Below, in pieces: positions 22,768 to 26,453 of a stretch of 26,453 nucleotides of DNA. The notes under the pieces were generated by a model. That model was not told the DNA's origin. It searched no databases and was given only the letters and a program-made list of their open reading frames with translations. The stretch's first letter is position 1; each line of letters opens with the position of its first letter. Source of the DNA: Bacillota bacterium. GTDB taxonomy: Bacteria > Bacillota > Clostridia > Acetivibrionales > DSM-1351. The DNA lies in the NCBI GenBank assembly GCA_023412275.1, contig JAEYNY010000150.1, positions 1 through 26,453 on the forward strand, written 5' to 3'. The position numbers and the translations under genes are program-made.

Positions 22768-24410
22768 AAAAATGTGTTGCTTATTGCAGAGTGTCCACAG
22801 CTAAAGATGACCAAAAAAACAGTATTGAGGCTCAAAAGGCGTATTACTTAAATAAATTTAAGAGCGAAGGATATAACCCTGCTGATGTTGGATTCCTGTA
22901 CAAAAAAGGCGGGAATAAAGAGCAGTTGACAGGCATATTTGCAGATGAGGGTATTAGTGGAACATCATTAAAGAATAGAAATGCCTTTAATGCTATGATT
23001 GAATATGCTAAAAAGGGAGCATTTGACATTATCTATGTTAAGGACATAAGCAGATTTACGAGAAGTGTTGAAGATGGCACAAAGACACTCAAGGATTTAA
23101 AAGAAGTTGGAGTTGGGGTTATATTTGAGGATTCAAATATAAACAGTCTGGACAGTTCGGGAGAATTTGAAATTAACCTTCGTATGATGTTAGCACAGGA
23201 AGAGAGCAGAAACAAAAGTGACAGAGTTAAATGGGGCATGATGCGATTGTTTGAACGGGGCGGATGGAATGGAGCACCACCATACGGCTATGATAATATT
23301 GGGGGTAATTTAGTTATTAACGTAGGAGAGGCTGAGATTGTAAAAAAGGTTTATCAATTATTCCAAGATGGCTGTGGTACTGGTAAGATTGCAAGATACC
23401 TTAATAATAATAACATAAAAACAAGAACAGGAGTTCAATGGTCACAGACACAGGTTATGAGGATATTAGAGAATGAGATATATAAGGGTATTCAGAGGAA
23501 CCATACTGTAGAAATGATTGATATTAACCGTCATTTACAGGTGGATGTGGAAGAGGATGAGCATATTGTACATAAAAAGGCAGAACTGGTTATTATAGAG
23601 GAGCAGATTTTTGATGCTGTACAGGTGGAACGTGAGCGGAGAATTGGATTACTTACTAAAAATACTCATCATAGCAATGCACATCTTTTATCTGGATTAA
23701 TATATTGTTCTCATTGTGGTGGGAATTTCAAAAGAAAGAAAAGGCATAGCTATACCCGAAAGGATGGAACAACAAAGGACATAGGCTACGAGTGGACTTG
23801 TGCAATTAATGATATGTATGGTAAGAGTAGATGCGGTCACAGGAATATGCTTATTGAGGCTGAATTTATTGAGGATATTAAGGCGGAGATATTGAAATTA
23901 AAAAATTGTGATTTATCTGGCCATTTCCAACTCTATATGTTGGTAAATTTCGATTATGATATTAGTACCGAACAACTGGATTTATTACGTAAGAGACGGG
24001 ATAGGGTTAAAACAAACATAATGCAGTTAAGGGAAGAATTTAGTGATAACATCATTTCAAAAGAACTCTACAGAGAATCACTATCAATATATAGTAAAGA
24101 TTTGGGGCAGATTGAGGCTGAAATTAATCAAATAGAGCAACATGATTTGGAGGTTGAAAATGCAAAGAGGCGATATGAGCAGTATATAAGCTATATACAG
24201 AGCATTGATGTAAATAACCTAACCAATGCAATACTAAAGAATGTATTTAGCAGTATTAAGATTAAGAGTATTAATGTCAAAAGCGATAAAAATGCAAAAA
24301 TGATTGTCTATGATTATAAATTGTTTGACATGGGATTAGAAGAATTGATAAACAAAGCTACTGAAAAGGGTCTATGTTTCAGTATTAAGGATTTAAGTGT
24401 GAGTTTTTAA
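22764..24410 (+). CDS. Large serine recombinase (site-specific integrase)
   Basis: A 548-aa recombinase expected to integrate and excise the element. The resolvase domain (about 1-155) has AYCRVSTAKDD with nucleophile Ser11 and VKDISRFTRSVEDG. The recombinase domain (about 165-300) includes GGWNGAPPYGYD and LNNNNIKTRTGVQWS. The zinc ribbon uses Cys 315, 318, 346 and 357 (YCSHCGG ... WTC ... RCGH). A coiled coil follows (about 395-470), needed in this family for synapsis control. Its stop is 24 bp from the right core, the usual place for an integrase beside its own att site. It is complete and co-translated with resolvase 2. It resembles the TnpX/TndX/phage integrase type; the exact relatives are not established. 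Confidence 0.96.
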   Translation: MKKCVAYCRVSTAKDDQKNSIEAQKAYYLNKFKSEGYNPADVGFLYKKGGNKEQLTGIFADEGISGTSLKNRNAFNAMIEYAKKGAFDIIYVKDISRFTRSVEDGTKTLKDLKEVGVGVIFEDSNINSLDSSGEFEINLRMMLAQEESRNKSDRVKWGMMRLFERGGWNGAPPYGYDNIGGNLVINVGEAEIVKKVYQLFQDGCGTGKIARYLNNNNIKTRTGVQWSQTQVMRILENEIYKGIQRNHTVEMIDINRHLQVDVEEDEHIVHKKAELVIIEEQIFDAVQVERERRIGLLTKNTHHSNAHLLSGLIYCSHCGGNFKRKKRHSYTRKDGTTKDIGYEWTCAINDMYGKSRCGHRNMLIEAEFIEDIKAEILKLKNCDLSGHFQLYMLVNFDYDISTEQLDLLRKRRDRVKTNIMQLREEFSDNIISKELYRESLSIYSKDLGQIEAEINQIEQHDLEVENAKRRYEQYISYIQSIDVNNLTNAILKNVFSSIKIKSINVKSDKNAKMIVYDYKLFDMGLEELINKATEKGLCFSIKDLSVSF

Positions 24411-24419
24411 TTATCTACA

Positions 24420-24443
24420 TCATTTTTATAACAGTATCAGCAA
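24420..24443. other. Right attachment site (attR)
   Basis: The arm TCATTTTTATAAC (24420-24432) and two bases precede the core TATCAGCAA (24435-24443); comM coding sequence resumes in frame at the core. The arm is the exact reverse complement of the left arm at 12061-12073. Confidence 0.88.
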
Positions 24444-25132
24444 TAAGTCTTGTAGGGGGCGGAAAACAGTGTAAACCGGGAGAAGTCAGCCTCGCTCACT
24501 ACGGTGTTTTGTTCCTGGATGAGTTTCCGGAATTCGAAAAAAGTGCTATTGAAGTACTTAGACAGCCTTTGGAGGATGGGGAAATAACCATATCCAGAGT
24601 CAACGGTAGTATTACATACCCTGCAAGAACAACTCTTATTTGTGCAGCTAATCCATGCAAATGCGGTTATCATTTGGAACCGTCCAACAAATGCAGTTGT
24701 ACACCCAAAATGGTCCAACAATATCTTGGCAAACTAAGTCAACCATTGTTGGACAGGATTGATATACACGCTGAAATACATCCGGTAAAATACGATGATT
24801 TAAATAATGAAGTCAAGGAAGAAACGTCCGCCGTTATACGTGAAAGAGTTAATAAAGCAAGAAAGCTCCAGACTGACAGGTACAGAGGGTTGGGGATATA
24901 TTCAAATTCAGAATTAACGCCAACATTGATAAGAAAATACTGTGAACTTGACAGAAATACGGCAAGCCTTCTTAAAATGGCATTTGAAAGACTTGGACTG
25001 AGTGCTCGTGCCTATGACAGAATCTTAAAAGTAGCAAGGACTATTGCGGATATGGATAACAGTGAGACAATAAAATCTGAACATATTGCAGAAGCAATTC
25101 AATACCGTAGCATGGACAGATTAAAAATATAG
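24435..25132 (+). pseudogene. comM: 3' fragment of comM/yifB
   Basis: From the core onward the frame reads SLVGGGKQCKPGEVSLAH, then Walker B VLFLDEFPEF, the Cys-rich loop CAANPCKCGYH...CSCTPKMVQQY and the C-terminal domain LSARAYDRILKVARTIADM, all typical of ComM. Joined to the 5' fragment at the 9-bp core it gives 509 codons, the usual length of the family. On its own it lacks the P-loop. A TTG at 24509 could start a short product, but there is no convincing ribosome binding site. It leads directly into dprA, whose expression may now depend on promoters in the element. Confidence 0.93.
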
Positions 25133-25142
25133 AGGAGAATTT

Positions 25143-26267
25143 ATGAGAGATATTGAGTATTGGATTTGGCTAACATCCTTGGAAGGATTAAGTTCAAAAA
25201 AAGCATTTAATTTACTGGAAAAATATAAAGGTCCCGATGTTATATATGGTCTTTCGGAAAATGATCTTAAAAACACAAAGGGACTAACTGAAAAAAATAT
25301 AAAAGAGCTTTTGAACTCGGAAAAAAGAGATAGAGTTGGTACTATATACGAAGCAATGGTACGAAATAATATAAAAATGGTAAATATTTACGAAGAAAAT
25401 TATCCTCAAAAACTAAAAAATATATATGACCCGCCTATAGCCTTGTATTATAAGGGAAAGCTTGAATCTGACAGTTTTTCTATTGCAGTGGTTGGTTCCA
25501 GAAGAACTACCGGATATGGTGCGAAAACGGCCGGTAGATTGTCTTATGACCTATCAATTAGAGGTGTAACAATAGTAAGTGGCCTAGCCAGGGGAATTGA
25601 CAGTATTGCTCATAAAGGTTGTCTGGATGCAGGAGGAAAAACCATAGCAGTTCTCGGTTCCGGACTTGATAATATTTATCCTCAGGAAAATACAGGACTG
25701 TTTAAGGATATTATACATTCCAAAGGATTAGTGTTATCTGAGTACCCTCCGGGAATGCCACCGCTGCAACATAACTTCCCTGCTCGAAATAGAATAATAA
25801 GTGGAATTTCCAGTGGAGTCCTTGTAATCGAGGCAGCTAAAAGAAGTGGTTCCCTTATTACTGCAGGATGTGCCTTAGAGCAGGGGCGAGAAGTCTTTGC
25901 CGTCCCGGGAAATATCGACTGTGCCTATAGTATGGGTACTAACCAACTAATAAAAGAAGGAGCTAAACTGGTATTAAATGCCTCAGATATTTTAGAAGAA
26001 TTTGAATACAGTACAATACAGAATTTTACACCTACCCATGAGGATACCAATAAAAAAATCTGTAAAGAATACCTAAATCTATTTAAAGGACTAACAACTG
26101 ATGAAATAAAAATATTAAAGGTAATTTTAAACGGTTCACACAATATTGATGAAATTCTTGAAAGAAGTAATATTTCTGCAAAAGATGCAAACAGTATACT
26201 TTTTATGCTTGAAATGAAAGGGATAATTGGACAGAATCCCGGTAAATTATTTGAAGTTATAATATAG
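25143..26267 (+). CDS. dprA: DNA-processing protein DprA
   Basis: A 374-aa protein that loads RecA on incoming single-stranded DNA during transformation. An N-terminal helical domain (about 1-80) is followed by the Rossmann-like domain with VVGSRRTTGYG (about 115-125), VSGLARGIDSIAHKG (about 145-159), NFPARNRIISGISSGVLVIEA and ALEQGREVFAVPGN, and a C-terminal winged helix (about 310-374, GLTTDEIKILKVIL to KGIIGQNPG). GGAG stands before the ATG, 10 bp after comM. It is intact, in contrast to comM. The order comM-dprA-topA is conserved in Firmicutes and supports both calls. Confidence 0.95.
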   Translation: MRDIEYWIWLTSLEGLSSKKAFNLLEKYKGPDVIYGLSENDLKNTKGLTEKNIKELLNSEKRDRVGTIYEAMVRNNIKMVNIYEENYPQKLKNIYDPPIALYYKGKLESDSFSIAVVGSRRTTGYGAKTAGRLSYDLSIRGVTIVSGLARGIDSIAHKGCLDAGGKTIAVLGSGLDNIYPQENTGLFKDIIHSKGLVLSEYPPGMPPLQHNFPARNRIISGISSGVLVIEAAKRSGSLITAGCALEQGREVFAVPGNIDCAYSMGTNQLIKEGAKLVLNASDILEEFEYSTIQNFTPTHEDTNKKICKEYLNLFKGLTTDEIKILKVILNGSHNIDEILERSNISAKDANSILFMLEMKGIIGQNPGKLFEVII

Positions 26268-26330
26268 TTATAATACATAAAAAAAATAAGAATAATTTCG
26301 AGTAATTAATGTAGAATTACTAATGTGAGG

Positions 26331-26359
26331 TTGACAGATTGAAAAAACCAGTTTAAATT
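26331..26359 (+). promoter_or_regulatory. Promoter of topA
   Basis: TTGACA (26331-26336), a 17-bp spacer and TAAATT (26354-26359), about 58 bp before the topA start. Good match to a sigma-A promoter. Confidence 0.65.
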
Positions 26360-26416
26360 AGTAGTTGTTTAATAATATAATATACAGAAAATGGATATTC
26401 GACACGGAGGAATAAA

Positions 26417-26453
26417 ATGGCTGATAACCTGGTTATTGTGGAGTCTCCCGGAA
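26417..26453 (+). CDS. topA: DNA topoisomerase I, 5' end only
   Basis: The frame begins MADNLVIVESPG behind CGGAGG and runs off the window. The VIVESPG opening is the start of the Toprim domain of bacterial topoisomerase I, and the position after dprA is the standard one. Confidence 0.9.
   Translation, partial: MADNLVIVESPG

Larger units (their letters stand above)
12047..24443. mobile_element. 12.39-kb serine-integrase element inserted in comM
   Basis: Both ends carry the core TATCAGCAA (12047-12055 and 24435-24443). Removing one copy plus the intervening 12,388 bp restores PHHTISAISLVGGG and a continuous comM frame. The element encodes a large serine recombinase next to its right end, two small resolvases, an excisionase-like protein, an iteron/Rep-like replicon, a structured RNA leader and possible defence cargo. 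I see no relaxase, type IV secretion, phage structural or resistance gene. It therefore resembles an integrative plasmid or a non-conjugative island rather than a prophage or ICE, though many of the small genes are unknown. Confidence 0.93.

Noticed and set aside
12047..24443. Prophage or conjugative element
   Set aside because: No terminase, capsid, tail, lysis, relaxase or secretion genes can be recognised among the reading frames.

Overview
The window is chromosomal DNA from an AT-rich, endospore-forming member of the Clostridia. The evidence is the gene order ftsQ-sbp-ftsA-ftsZ-spoIIGA-sigE-sigG-ylmC-nrdR, a murT-gatD pair, and frequent TTG/GTG starts behind strong GGAGG-type ribosome binding sites. 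The gene content resembles the Ruminiclostridium/Clostridium cellulolyticum group, but that placement is from memory of such loci and was not tested.

Layout. (1) 166-2318, minus strand: gatD and murT, which together amidate lipid II. (2) 2443-7263, plus strand: a promoter, a murA that has lost its 5' third (including the start codon), then divIB/ftsQ, sbp, ftsA and ftsZ, closed by a strong terminator. (3) 7390-10086: the sporulation switch spoIIGA-sigE, behind a promoter with a Spo0A-type long spacer, and sigG behind a sigma-F-type promoter. (4) 10179-10995: ylmC and nrdR. (5) 11042-25132: a comM/yifB (Mg-chelatase-like AAA+) gene split by a 12.39-kb integrated element. (6) 25143 to the end: intact dprA and the first codons of topA.

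The element (12047-24443) is the main object of interest. It is bounded by a 9-bp direct repeat. Joining the two flanks across one copy of the repeat restores an uninterrupted comM frame of 509 codons. Just inside the repeats lie 13-bp inverted arms, so the deduced circle junction is a 42-bp dyad of the kind used by large serine integrases. A 548-aa large serine recombinase ends 24 bp from the right-hand core, and its start codon overlaps the stop of a small serine resolvase. A second small resolvase lies mid-element. Both resolvase genes have short alternating inverted motifs upstream that resemble res sites.

The left half of the element carries small unknown genes, an excisionase-like HTH protein, four 23-bp iteron-type repeats, a ribbon-helix-helix protein and a two-winged-helix replication-initiator-like protein. 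I read this as a plasmid-like replicon. Next comes a strong promoter and a leader of about 215 nt with a four-way-junction fold, an intrinsic terminator and a hairpin that buries the ribosome binding site of a 97-aa gene. This looks like an undescribed cis-regulatory RNA. The right half carries possible defence cargo: a DUF4145-like protein, a membrane protein with a C-terminal zinc ribbon, a broken HNH nuclease, and a DUF2971 protein with an unknown partner on the opposite strand. I saw no relaxase, conjugation, capsid or antibiotic-resistance gene.

Working model (inference): the element is an excisable, plasmid-like integrative element that uses comM as its attachment gene. It inactivates the host helicase involved in natural transformation while integrated, and could restore it on excision. 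All family assignments come from reading motifs; no database search was run.
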